A stretch of DNA of 64,000 nucleotides from Silene conica (lineage: Eukaryota > Streptophyta > Magnoliopsida > Caryophyllales > Caryophyllaceae). Below, one piece after another: positions 43,343 through 54,823 of the stretch (its first letter is position 1; each line of letters starts with the position of its first letter). Under the pieces are notes generated by a model that saw only the letters and a program-made list of their open reading frames with translations, did no database searches and had not been told where the DNA came from. A program made the translations under genes and the position numbers. The stretch is from contig CM055311.2 in the NCBI GenBank assembly GCA_029255685.2, positions 16,638,952 through 16,702,951 on the forward strand, in the 5' to 3' direction.

Positions 43343-44879
43343 TGATAGCGGGGATTGTCGCCCTCCCCCGATCAAACAATATTTATATAAAACTCAACTA
43401 CTAAACTAATGTAGTAGGGTAGTCGAGGTCGATCCACATGGAGGTTAAGTTTGAGTACTAGTCTTGTCTTAGATTATAGGTTAGCTACGCGAACCAATAA
43501 AATGATTAATATTAAACTAATTAACTAAACTAAAAATGAATTAAAGTAAACTACTAAATTAAGGAAGCAAACAAGCAATAGAACAAATATAAAAGCAATA
43601 AAGAAAAGTCTAGGGCGCGATTTCGACTTCCAACACTTGTAAATTACCGCTTAACTCTCGTAACAAGTTGCCAAGGGGAAAGGTTAATGGTGAGACGCCT
43701 CTAATTCGCTCATAGACTCCCTCTCGGGCTCACTATAAGACACTAGCTATGCCGACACAACTCCCTCTCGGGCTCATGCATCAAACTCCTTAAGTCAAGG
43801 GTCAAAGCTTACCAAAATACGCCTATTTTGACCCCCCCTTTCCCCAAGATTAAGGTTCTAAGTCCACGTTATACCCCGGTCATCCCACTCCCTCTCTCGA
43901 GGGTCGATTTCAAACCGAAAATTAAGGGCACCCCTCTCAAGTTCTCCCTCCCGGGTTCAACTCAAGATGACAAACTAGTCCAATTGGGTGAGCTAACTCC
44001 CAACCTAGCCAACTCCCGTCGACGGTCAAGGGTCAAGAGTCAAGAACAATCCCAAATAAAACATAAACAAGTCATATCCCTTAATTAACCCAATAAACTC
44101 CCCCTCGACACCAAGTTGGTGGAATTAAGACGGTAACCTACATATATCGGAGTCTAATCGCACCCTAGTAAAAATACTACTCACTAATCATATTTAATCC
44201 AACACAAGACACATCAACAACTACACTAAACATGAAATTAAGCATAATGGAGCAATAACGATTACAACTTTAAACTAATTTGATGACTAAACATGATAAA
44301 CTATACTAAACATGGTCAGATTGTTAAAAGACTAAAATGATAGAAATGACAATGAAAAAGAGAAAGAGGGAAAATAATTCATACCATACTTGTAATTAAA
44401 TGGAATGAGATGATAGATCGTCACACAAATTTTGTGAATTAAAGAGAGAAATTAAATCTAAACTAAAAATGAGAAAGAAAATCTGTTTTTAATCTACGCC
44501 TACTTCTCCTGCCTTCCTCGTTTCGTTCCCTCTGTCCCCCGAAAACAATTGTCGAGCTGCTTCCTTGCTTCCTCTATTTTCTTTTCTTTCTTTCGTCTTT
44601 TCTGGGCCCAGTTGGCACCTAGCACAAATTTGTGGCCCAACTCAAACTATAACCCATTGCTCCGTTTTATTTGTTTTCATTCGTCTCGATACCTACCTGA
44701 CCAAATTAACGAAAGCAATACCACTATCTCGAGTAATATCATGAAACAATTTTATTTAAAACTAATCCGCTAATATATGAAATAGAACTAAAATAAGTCA
44801 ATAAAGCTAACACGAGTTATTAATTAGATCAAATAAGGGATAAAATGTGGGTTAAAATCGGTAAAATATTGTGTTATCA
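43343..44879 (-). repeat. LTR4 of A array (outer 5' LTR)
   Basis: 1,537 bp without insert F. It shares the LTR1 variants (GGATTGTC, TCTTAGATT, AAATACTACTC) and has its own private changes (for example CACATGGAGG). The TSD CTCGC follows at 44,880. Confidence 0.93.
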
Positions 44880-44884
44880 CTCGC

Positions 44885-45984
44885 CAAATTCTGTAAGCCG
44901 CTCGATCGACCTTCGTTTCCACTCGATCGAGTGGTTGTTGGTTGAAAGGAGCTCGATCGAAGACTACCAGTGATGACATCGAGGACCACCTGAAGGACAA
45001 TCGATCGAGTACTGGCAATTACTCGATCGATTAAGAAGGAGCAAGGAACTGCTCGATCGAGTAACTCACTTACTCGATCGAGCTAGGGTGCGAAATTTCA
45101 GGGTTCGAAGGTTTCTGAAATTAGCATAAAAGGGAAAGAAAGAGGAGAAATAAATCATCACTCGACAGATAGGAAGAAGCAGCTTTTGTAACCTAGATCT
45201 CATAAAAACACTTTGCTCATTTTCTCTAGAATTCTTTTAGTTTAGTTTTAACATTTGAATTTCAAGCAATCTTTTGGTTTATCTTCCTTCAATCTTGTAG
45301 TAACGGTATTCTTTTCCCTACTTTAATATTTGATTTATGTTTTGCATTTCTTAGTTTCTCAACATGTTGAATCTCGTTTTATGTATTTGCTTTAGTAATC
45401 TCATGAAAACTGTTGGCTAAGTTCTTTACTAGGATTTAGGGGAATTATGGCTTAAGATTTGATTAATGTCTTGAATGTTTTAGATTAGGGTTTGCATTAA
45501 TCGTCGCATTTAATAGCTTTTGATTGTTTGAGTCGACGCATCCAATCAACTGTGTGGATTCCCTAACCCTAGATCGAAAGATTGGATTAGGTAGACCTGC
45601 GACGAACTTTAGGATGGATTAACTAGAGCGAAAGTTTGTTAGTTTTATCCTAGGGCGAATAGCAAACCTAAAGGACCTTTTCACTGCCCCTTTCCCGACC
45701 TTCATACTTTCTTGACCTTCTCATTTCGCCCTAAGCCATAGTGAACCGAAAATCCTAGTCTCTTCTCTTCTTCGTTTAAATCGCTTTGTTCTCTGTTTTA
45801 GTTTCTTTTCTTTTACGATCTTAGACTATAGATAAATTACAAACACCCCCATTTTGGTTACTTAGCAAGCTTATAAGAACTTGTAGAATTCTCTTATCCC
45901 TGTGGATTCGATACCCGACTGCCTCTACTGCATTAGTTTGGGACCAATTGGTTTATTTTTGATAGGGTTGCGACAGCCGTGTCA
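44885..45984 (+). repeat. 5' LTR of C, second part
   Basis: Resumes after the array and ends CCGTGTCA at 45,984. Together with 14,189-14,414 it makes an LTR of about 1,326 bp. Its first 200 bp carry the ACTCGATCGAGT-type palindromes. A CATAAAAG at about 45,125 may be the promoter. Confidence 0.87.
44900..45083. repeat. Phased palindromes in 5' LTR of C
   Basis: TCGATCGA cores start at 44,902, 44,923, 44,953, 45,001, 45,023, 45,053 and 45,074. Pair steps are 21, 22 and 21 bp. The unpaired copy at 44,953 has a decayed partner 21 bp on (GATGACATCGAGG). Confidence 0.9.
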
Positions 45985-45989
45985 AATTT

Positions 45990-46007
45990 TGGCGCAGTTG
46001 CCGGGGA
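45990..46007 (+). promoter_or_regulatory. Primer binding site of C
   Basis: TGGCGCAGTTGCCGGGGA, the tRNA-Asp-type site with one mismatch to the A and B sites, five bases after the LTR. Confidence 0.9.
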
Positions 46008-46150
46008 GACGGTGTAATTTTATTTGTTCTTTTTAAGTTTGTTTTAGCCTCAGGGAAGCAATTCCTTGAGGCTGTTCTCATATTTTTCTCTAGTGCTGTG
46101 AGTATTTTCAGGTACTTTGCACCGGAGAGGTTGGCATTTTTCCATCTAAA

Positions 46151-47407
46151 ATGCCTACTATTGCAAGCCATTCTGATCCGAATGTTCAGTCAATACCCAC
46201 CGTATCTCTGCTTCCTACTGCAAGTGAGGGTACTTTTTCTATCAACCCTTCGTTCTATCAACTGATAGAACGGAATGTGTTCAAAGGAGAGGTAAATGAG
46301 GATCCAACGAAGCACCTTGAGACGTTCACCGACTATTGTTCCACGGTGCCACTAGCTCCTGGTGTCACGCACAAAAGGGTCAAGGAATTCCTCTTCCCTT
46401 TTTCCTTGACCGAGGATGCAAAGGATTGGTGGAGGGATCTAGACAAGGAGAGTTCCGGGATAACGGATTGGAACTCTTTGGCACTAACTTTCTACCGAAA
46501 GTACTTTCCCCCTCAGAAAGCTAACGCGCTAAGGGCACAAATAACCGACTTCACCCAAAAGGATACCGAAGACTTGAATGCCGCATGGGGAAGATTTAAA
46601 AAGTTGGTCCGTTCAATTCCACATCACGGGATTGAACGATGATTCCTATGTAGCAAATTCTACAATGGGTTGTCCTACTCAAAAAAGGCATTGCTAGATT
46701 CGGCCGCTCAAGGTCGATTTTTGGTAAATGTGGCGGATGACAAAGGGTGGCAATTGATTAATAACATAGCCACGCATGAGGCCCAATACGGAAATCTACG
46801 GGAAGAACCGGAGATGAAAGTTGCTTGTGAACCCCCTAAGTCTAGTGAAGTGAACCGAGTTCACCTCGTTGAGGAGGATACGTGTGGTAGATGTGGCGAA
46901 AAAGGGCACAACCCTGTCACATGCTTAGCTGATTCAGCAAGGGTGCTAGCCTACAAACAATTTAGGTTAGGTGGCTCCTTTTCTGAGATGTATGCCGAGT
47001 TTGAGAAAGCAAAGATCGTTGCTTTCACGGAAAATAGACTGCCGGTTAGTCAAGGAAGTGAAACTAGTTTTGGAATTCAACATGAACCGACTGATTCACT
47101 AATTTTTGAGGAAGAATGGGAAGGCGTCACAAGTTTGAGGAGCGGGCGCCCTTATAATAACCAAGAGGCTGAACTGGAAGCTGTGCCCAGTGAGCTGAAC
47201 GAAGAGCAGTCCTCAGAAAATCAACAAACTGCTCGAATGACGCGATCGAACGGAAATTTCCTCGATCGAGATCCAGAATTGACTCGCTCGAGTGAATCCG
47301 CACTGGCAGATGCTCGATCGAGTGATGACCTTACTCGATCGACTGAACCTGGTTTGGAAGGCTTACGATCGAGCATAATACAGCCTCGATCAAGTAACTT
47401 CGAATAA
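46151..47407 (+). pseudogene. C gag (Retrotrans_gag, zinc knuckle)
   Basis: Starts MPTIASHSDPN, 143 bp after the PBS. The capsid region has NEDPTKHLETFTDYC, FLFPFSLTEDAKDWW, LALTFYRKYFPPQKANAL and FKKLVRSIPHHGIER, then a TGA (46,640-46,642) where the B gag has Trp. The same frame continues (FYNGL, ATHEAQYG) to a CCHC knuckle CGRCGEKGHNPVTC and a linker with RSS/LDRD-type repeats encoded by the C palindromes, ending at a TAA (47,405). Strong similarity to B gag in layout. Confidence 0.9.
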
Positions 47408-47446
47408 AAAATCACTCGATCAAGTGAAAGCCTAACTCGATCGAGT
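47242..47446. repeat. Phased palindromes in the C gag-protease linker
   Basis: Cores of the TCGATCGA type start at 47,242, 47,262, 47,284, 47,314, 47,335, 47,365, 47,386, 47,416 and 47,437. The last seven steps run 30, 21, 30, 21, 30, 21 after 22, so dyads repeat every 51 bp (17 codons). Confidence 0.9.
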
Positions 47447-47506
47447 GAATTCGCCGCTGATAAAGAAGGTCAGGCTGATAATTCCCACGGAATACCCTCC
47501 CCTGCT

Positions 47507-48540
47507 GTGGGGGTACCACGACCTGTTATGGAGAAAAAGAAAGCTAGAAATGCCGTTCCTATGATAAAAATTCCATATCCCGGAAGACTAAAGGACGCAA
47601 AGCTCGAGAAGCAATTCAGTAAGTTTATTGAGATGATCAAAAACATCCAGGTATCAATTCCTTTTGCTGAGGTAATCACCCAAATTCCTCCTTACGCCAA
47701 ATTCATGAAAGACATTCTATCACGTAAGAAGGAACTTGGGGAGGTTGCCACTTATGCTTTCATGACCGAGTCAAGTAGTTTTCTTCTTAGTAATTCTCCC
47801 CCTAAGCAGAAACACCCCGGGAGTTTTTCCATCACATGTGCCATAGATAGTGGAACCATAGATAAGCCCTATTTGATCTTGGGGCTAGCGTCAGTGTTAT
47901 GCCATTTTCTGTTTGTCGTAAACTTAACCTAGGTCGTTTGAAGGAAACTAACATTACCTTACAAATGGCAGATAGGTCAATTAAGACACCTTTAGGTATC
48001 TTAGAGGACATACCTGTCAGAGTAGGTAAGTTCTTCATCCCGGTAGACTTTATTGTGCTAGACATAGCCGAAGACACCCGCACACCGATCATCTTAGGTA
48101 GACCCTTCTTATGCACTGCTGGGGCAGTCATAGATGTTAGACAAGGACGTTTGACCTTATCAATAGGGGATGACATAGCCTCTTTTAGTTTGGCTAAGAC
48201 ACTTTCCAGGCCTATGATTGCAGATACATGTTATTTTGTTGATATTTTTGAGCATCTTAGCAGCGAGACTTGGACAGATTCTCTGATCAAGGCACCATCG
48301 TCAGCACTGAGTCTGCTAAGCAAATATGCAGAGTACACATGCATTGGTAATTATTCAGAGCCAAATCCTCTCACTCCAGGTAGGTTGACCAAGGATGAAA
48401 AGAGAGAGGTAGGGTCACTGGTAAGTACCTTGTGCTCTCTTGAGGCAAAGGTTCCTGAGCGTAAGCCACTTCCATCTCATCTTCGTTATCTTTCCTTGAT
48501 GACACTGAGCAATTTCCAGTTATTGTTAGCAATAAACTAG
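47507..48540 (+). pseudogene. C aspartic protease region
   Basis: The pre-protease part (SIPFAEVITQIPPYAKFMKD, LSRKKELGEV, PGSFSITCAI) lies in the gag frame. A shift near 47,880 disrupts the active-site segment. The rest reads SVCRKLNLGRLKETNITLQM, IPVRVGKFFIPVDFIVLDIA and TPIILGRPFLCTAGAVIDV, the typical flap and C-terminal part, with a linker toward RT. The catalytic D-L-G-A is not readable in either frame. Non-functional. Confidence 0.85.
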
Positions 48541-48593
48541 AAGATGTTCAGTTAACTGCCTTACTAACCGTTCTTAAACGAAACAGGAAGGCC

Positions 48594-49481
48594 ATGGGAT
48601 ACTCTTTGGATGACATCAAGGGCATCAACCCTGATGTATGCATGCACAGGATCGAGCTGGAAGAAGGTCATAAGCCATGTAGACAAGGACAACGTAAGCT
48701 AAACACGAAGATGGAGGAAGTGGTCATGACCGAGGTGATGAAATTGTTGGATGCAGGTATCATCTATTCTGTAGGGAACTCCAAGTGGGTAAGTCCGGTT
48801 CAAGGAGTACCTAAGAAAGGAGGTACTACCGTTGTAAAGAATGAGAAAAATGAGCTAATACCCACTCGCTTGGTAACCGGCTGGCGAATGTATACATAGA
48901 TTGAAAGGTTAGCGTCACATGAATTTTTCTGTTACTTAGACGGATACTCATGTTTTTTCCAGATCCCAATTCATCCGGAGGATCGGGAAAAGACCACATT
49001 TACTTGTCCCAAAGGTGTTTTTGCTTATCGCAGAATGCCTTTTGGGCTATGTAATGCCCCTGCCACCTTTCAAAGGTGCATGATGGGGATATTTTCTGAG
49101 TATATAGAGCCAATTATGGAGGTCTTTATGGATGACTTCAGTGTCTATGGTAACAGTTTTAATGATTGTCTGACTAACCTCGATAAGATTTTGCAGCGCT
49201 GCATAGAGGTGAATTTGGTTTTGGATTGGGAGAAATGCCATTTTATGGTCAATGAGGGAGTAGTTCTTGGTCACTTAGTTTCTAACCGAGGCATAGAGGT
49301 TGATAAGGCAAAGGTGCAAGTGATTAAGCATCTACCACCCCCAGTCAATGTTAAGGGTGTGAGAAGTTTCCTTGGTCATGCCGGGTTTTATCGCCGGTTC
49401 ATCAAGGACTTCTCAAAGATAGCTAAACCACTTACGCAGTTGCTTTTGAAAGATGCCCTCTTTATTTTTACTGACGATTGT
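48594..49481 (+). pseudogene. C reverse transcriptase, internal deletion
   Basis: The N-terminal part HRIELEEGHKPCRQGQRKLN and MKLLDAGIIYSVGNSKWVSP leads to a stop at 48,897. The expected stretch between the VVKNEKNELIP block and ERLASHEFFCYLDGYS is shortened by a deletion. The palm continues with MPFGLCNAPATFQRCMM and the active site VFMDDFSVYGNSF (the FMDD of Athila-type RT), then HLPPPVNVKGVRSFLGHAGF. Sequence is cut by element D at 49,482-49,486; the connection/RNase H domain resumes at 59,949. Confidence 0.9.
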
Positions 49482-49486
49482 CTCTC

Positions 49487-50807
49487 TGTTAGAACACAAT
49501 ATGTTGATGATGACAAGTTACCTTGATTAATCTAATGTTTGCTTGATTAGTACAAGAGATTAGCAAAGTGATATAAAGCTCATTGAAGATCACAAGATCA
49601 TATGTCAAGATACAAGCAAAGACAAGAGAAGGCCAAGTCTAGGAATATGTTGTAAGCAAGATAGTTTAACATTCATTCGTATTTGTTAGAGGTGCAAAAT
49701 CCTTGCAACAGTCCAACAGACTGTTGCAACTGGGGTTTCTAGTACGGTCATGGAGATTATATTTCGAAAAATATTTCTATCAAAAGATGTTGGTGTTTTA
49801 TCTCATTTACATATTTCAAATGTTTTACAAACTGAAAGAAATTAAATTGAAATTCAAAGCTCACAAAGCACATGAGGTCTAAGGGCTAGAAAAAGAAGAA
49901 AGTTTAATTTTTCCTTTTTTTGGCCATAAGACCTTTCAAAAGGAAGGTTCTCTCTTACACTCCTTACCATAAGAGGCATGCCTTGAGCCTTGCAAACATG
50001 TGCATTTTTCAGATTGAAAAAGATACTCCACCATTTGAACCTTTGGGTAATAGAGTGAAGCAAGCAAAATACACATTTGAGAGCAACTCTCACTCGCCTA
50101 AGACCCTCTATAAATACCAACATTTTGGCTCATTAATTGCTAAGACTTTCTAAGCATTAATTGTTAACTTTGCAAAAACCTTTTAAGCATTTACTCTTCA
50201 AATTTATTTTTGCAAAAGTTTCTGTTTTTAAAAGAAGTCTTCATTTGTTTTCGAAAAGCTATGATCTCCTTGTACTAGTTCGCACTTCTAATGAGTATAA
50301 ATGTTTGTTCGATGAACCTTGTGTTTAGATCTTAAAAGTAGTCTCCATGTTCTTTAAGAGAACCCTTGAGACATTGATCGTGTAAACCAAAGGTAGAACA
50401 ACAAACTCTTAGAGCGGAGTAGCTTTAAGTTTGAGTCAAGTCTTCGAGCGGAGTAGCTCTAAGCAAAAGCAACCGGAGTAGGTTGGGGAGTTGTTTTGTT
50501 GTAATAGTTTTAGTTAAGCGGATTAGCTTCTAAACTTTCAATAAAATAACGGTTGGACGTAGGCTCCGGAGTAGGAGCTGAACCAATTTTTTACATCGTT
50601 TGTTTATTGCTCTTTCTCGTACTTGTTACTCGTTTCTTGTTATACTCGTAATAGATCAGCTCTGTGCAACAGTTCCTCATACTGTTGCTTAGTCTCTGAT
50701 CTTGTTGCCTTAAATCGTGAAACACTTAAGCTATTTCAGAATTTTTAAAAGGTCACCTAATTCACCCCCTCCCCCTCTTAGGTGCTAAACTCGTTCTTGA
50801 TTCTTCA
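49487..50807 (+). repeat. 5' LTR of D
   Basis: 1,321 bp, TGTTAGAACACAATATG to GATTCTTCA. Contains four G(A/C)GGA(G/T)TAGCT-type short repeats (about 50,412-50,530). Confidence 0.93.
50109..50116 (+). promoter_or_regulatory. TATA box of D LTR
   Basis: TATAAATA in a CCTCTATAAATACC context within the 5' LTR; the counterpart in the 3' LTR is 59,249-59,256. Confidence 0.7.
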
Positions 50808-50809
50808 AT

Positions 50810-50822
50810 TGGTATCAGAGCC
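50810..50822 (+). promoter_or_regulatory. Primer binding site of D (initiator tRNA-Met)
   Basis: TGGTATCAGAGCC two bases after the 5' LTR, the classic site for the initiator Met tRNA in plant copia elements. Confidence 0.95.
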
Positions 50823-50869
50823 TTGTGCTCTTGATTAGGCTTAACCACCAAAGAGAAAGATCCGTAATC

Positions 50870-52890
50870 ATGGACGAGTCTAAACACACTGAGTACCCAA
50901 TTTTTAAAGGTGAAAACTATGCTTGGTGGAAACACCGCATGGAACACTACGTTAAAGGTGTAGATTATGAATGTTGGATGATAATAAAAAAGGGCCCACT
51001 TAAGATTGACGTAACTGATAAGGATGGAAAAACGACACCAAAAGATGAGGAAAAATATAATGAAAACGACTATAAAAAGATCGAGAAAAACTCTAGAGCC
51101 ATGTCCATTCTTCAATATGGCATTGGCGACCAAGAGATTAATCGTATATCGGGTTGCACTTCGGCCAAAGACATTTGGGACACCCTAAGCTTAGCTCATG
51201 AGGGTACGTCTCAAGTCAAAAGTACCGTGTTGACCTTCTCATGCAACAATATGAGATGTTTAACATGGGAAAGGACGAGTCAATCAATAGTCTTTCATCT
51301 CGTTTCTCTTGCATTGTTAATGAACTTAAGAGCCTAGGTCGTGAGTTTGATTCCGAGGATTTAGTCCGAAAGATCCTTCGTAGCTTAACTGAAAAGTGGC
51401 AACCGAAGGTGACGGCTATTGAGGAAGCCAAGGACCTTGCTACTCTTTCCCTTAATGAACTAATGGGGTCTCTTATGGCCCATGAGCTTTCACTCGCTAA
51501 AAGCTCTCAAGAGAGTTCAAAGGGAAAGGGACTCGCTCTAAATGCTCTCTCAAGTGATGAGGAGGATGAGGATGCTGAGTTCGCTATGTTCACCAAGAAC
51601 ATGGCCGGCATAATTAATGGTCGTGGGTCTCAAAAGTTCACTAACAATGCTAGCAAAAAGCGTTTTCCAAAGAGAAGATGTAATTCCACTTTTGGTTGCT
51701 TCAAATGTGGTGACAAGGGTCACCAAATAAAGGAATGCCCAAAGTGGGACGATATTAAGTCTAAGGAAAAGCGTGATTTTGCTAAAAGAGATTACAAAAA
51801 CAAAGTTATGACTGCCATCTGGGGTTTATCCGATTCCGATGAGGACGAGTACCTTGAGGAAGAATTGGATGCAAAGTTAAGTATCTCTTCAAAATCAAAA
51901 ACCGAAACCTCAAAAACATCGAAGAAAGAAGCTGCCATATGTCTCATGACTCACTCGGTTGATTCAAGTTACGACTCTGAAAGCGAGGTAAAATGTCTAA
52001 AGAAAAAGGCCCGCGCCTTTTCTAAAGACAAAATCTGTCTCCTTTTAGATGATTTTATTGACAAGTGTCGTGTCCAAGGAAATAAACTCGTTGCTATGCA
52101 AGATGAAATCGAAAGTATTGCCGAGGAAAATGTCAATCTAAAGGAGAGTCTAACAGAGGTAGATCAAACATGTACAATAACCAAACTAGAAAAGGAAGTC
52201 AAAATGCTTCGAAAACAAAATCAGTGTCTTGTGAATAAAGCTGAAAAAACTCATGCAACAGACTCATGTAATGTTGAATCTGAACTAGTTAAAGAGGTCG
52301 AGTCTCTAAAAGGAAAAGTATCATCTCTCACAAAGGAACGTGACTCCCTCTTGGTTGAACTCAATTCATGCAAACTTGATAACAAACAACTAGAGGAAGT
52401 TGCGATCTTATTAGGTGATGAAGCTAGTCATGTCAAAGGAAAGATTGACAAGCTTGAAAAAACGAGTCTAGATCAACTTAAGAAAATAGAGACATTGACC
52501 AAAGAATTGCTTGATGCAAAGCAGTTCTATCTCAAATGGGAAGGAAGTCAGAATGTCCTAGAATTCTTGTTAAAGCAATCCAAAGAAAATGAAAAGGCTT
52601 TAAAAAACTCTGGACTTGGTTTCAGATGCAACAGTAGTACACACTGTAGCAACCGAAACCAAGACCCAAGTCAAAGAGATTTCAGACGACGTAAGTATGC
52701 TGGACTACCTGAATATATCATATGCTATTACTGTGGAATGACCGGTCATGAGTTCAATGGTTGTCCTAAAAGAGAACTTGACCTAAAAAGAAACACCAAG
52801 GTTGCACAAGAAATATGGGTCAAGAAGGACTTGGTGTCTAGTGTAAAGAAGGGACCCAAACTTGTTTGGGTTCCTAAACTAACTGTTTGA
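50870..52890 (+). pseudogene. D gag, two zinc knuckles, one frameshift
   Basis: Starts MDESKHTEYPIFKGENYAWW (start chosen because the SIRE/copia gag motif NY.WW follows at once). A one-base shift near 51,220 moves it to the frame of LMQQYEMFNMGKDESINSL. Then come a UBN2-type gag core, a CCHC knuckle CFKCGDKGHQIKEC, an acidic segment, a long Lys/Glu/Leu-rich coiled-coil-like region, and a second knuckle CYYCGMTGHEFNGC, ending VWVPKLTV. Two knuckles around a coiled coil are usual for SIRE gag. Confidence 0.9.
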
Positions 52891-52906
52891 TATTGCGTAG
52901 GCATTA

Positions 52907-54823
52907 GTGGGGGGCAGCAGCAATTGGTATTTAGACAGCGGATGCTCTCGTCACATGACGGGGGAAGAAGACCAATTCCTCTCACTAGAGGCTTACAATG
53001 GAGGCATGGTGACTTTTGGCGATAACAAACAAGGTGAAATTGTTGGTATCGGAAAGGTTGGTAAGTCAAAATCACTATGCGTGGACAAAGTGCTGCTTGT
53101 CAAAGGATTAAAACACAATCTACTTAGCATATCACAATTGTGTGATTGAGGTAATATCGTTGAATTTCATGCTCATGTGTGTAAAATCCTAGATGGAAAG
53201 ACAAAGGAGTTGGTACTAGAAGGTAAACGAGTCAAGGATGTGTAAATGATTGATTTATGTTCTTTATCCGGTCAGAAACTTTCGTGCATGAGCGTCCATA
53301 AAAATGACCCATGGCTTTGGCAAAAACGTTTGGGGCATGTCAATGCTAGAACATTAAACAACCTTAGAAGACTTGACCTAGTGGAAGGTTTACCAATCAT
53401 AAATTTCAAATTCAACTCTTTGTGTGATGATTGTGTTAAAGGAAAACAAGTTAAGAGCTCATTCAAGTCGAAAAAGTGTATTAGTACATCTCGTGTCTTA
53501 GAACTTATTCACATTGACCTTTGCGGACCCATGCGTATCACAAGCAAAGGTGATAGTAATTACATTTGTGTTATTGTTGATGATTGTTCTAGATATGTGT
53601 GGTTATTGTTTCTTGGAACTAAGGACAAGGCTTTTGGTGAGTTTTTAGTTTGGCTCAAAATGGTCGAAAACAAATTTTCTCTAAAACTTGGTGCTTTAAG
53701 ATCCGACCATGGAACCAAATTTGAAAACCTTGCCTTTGAAGCATATTGTAATGAGAATGGTGTTAGCCATAACTTTTCGGCCACACGAACTCCGCAACAA
53801 AATGGAGTGGTGGAACGAATGAATCGAACTTTGAAAAATATGGCTAGGACTATGATCATTAGTTCTCAAGTACCAAGAAAATTTTGGGCCGAAGCCGTAA
53901 AAACCTCGTGTTATGTTTATAATCGAGTCATGATTAGAAAAATCACCAACAAAACACCTTATGAAATTCTACGTGGAAGAAAACCCAATATCTCATATTT
54001 AAAATGCTTTGGTTGTAAATGCTTTGTTCATAACAACGGGAAGGACAACTTAGGCAAATTTGATGCCCGTAGTGATGAAGCAATATTTGTGGGATATTCA
54101 AACCATAGTAAGGCTTACAAAGTCTTTAACAAAAGGACTATGAAAATGGAAGAGAGCATTCATGTTGTATTTGATGAATCTAGTCTTTTTGTGTCTCAGG
54201 AACAGGAAATAAATGAAGAGGATGATGATGAGTTCGAGCTTGGGATGGTGCGTCATGACATGGACAAAGTGTTGGAAGCCGAAGATCTGGAGCAACAGTC
54301 AGAAACACCTTTGCATAGGGAAGCAGGCCATAACTCAGGGAGAACTGACGAGGCTTCATCCTCTAATGAAGCAAGCACGTCAAGAGTGGAAAAAGAAAGC
54401 CAAGGCACAATCAATGACCCACAAGACTTCAATGATCAATCCCCCACACAAAATCCACCCCATGCAACAGATACTGAAACTGTTGCATCTGAACAGAATG
54501 AACAAACACTTGCTCCCAACACCAACAACACCACCATACCAAAAAGATGGAAACATCAAAGCTCTCACTCTCTCGAAAACCTAACCAGTGACCTTGATTC
54601 AGGGGTAAAAACCAGATCCTCCCTCAGAAACTTCTGTGCCTTCAATGCTTACCTCTCACAAATTGAACCCGATCACATCTCAAAAGCTCTCGAGGATCCT
54701 TGTTGGATCATGGCCATGCAAGAAGAGTTGGATCAATTCAAAAGGAGTGAAGTATGGCATCTGGTACCTAGACCTTCAAAACGTACAGTCATTGGCACTA
54801 GGTGGGTGTTTCGAAACAAATAA
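52907..54823 (+). pseudogene. D protease and integrase (start of RT)
   Basis: Protease: NWYLDSGCSRHMTG with the catalytic D-S-G, then LLVKGLKHNLLSISQLCD followed by TGA (53,147) and a further TAA before 53,246. Integrase: GAG-pre-integrase/zinc-binding region (WQKRLGHVNARTL, CDDCVKGK) and the DDE core with HIDLCGP, RSDHGTKFEN and QQNGVVERMNR. After an acidic variable region, the start of RT ([28 protein letters not shown]) ends in a stop at 54,821. Confidence 0.92.

Larger units (their letters stand above)
14415..44879 (-). mobile_element. Tandem array of retrotransposon A: four LTRs, three interiors
   Basis: Four LTRs (14,415; 28,805; 36,080; 43,343) alternate with three interiors, all minus strand, each interior having a PBS at its high-coordinate end and a polypurine tract at its low-coordinate end. 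One 5-bp TSD, CTCGC, flanks the whole array (14,410-14,414 and 44,880-44,884) and none separates the units. The simplest reading is one insertion into C's LTR, later expanded by LTR-LTR unequal recombination. Element A encodes only gag, with no protease, RT or integrase, so it depends on a partner. Nested inside are element B (int1) and two copies of insert F (LTR2, LTR3). Confidence 0.92.
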
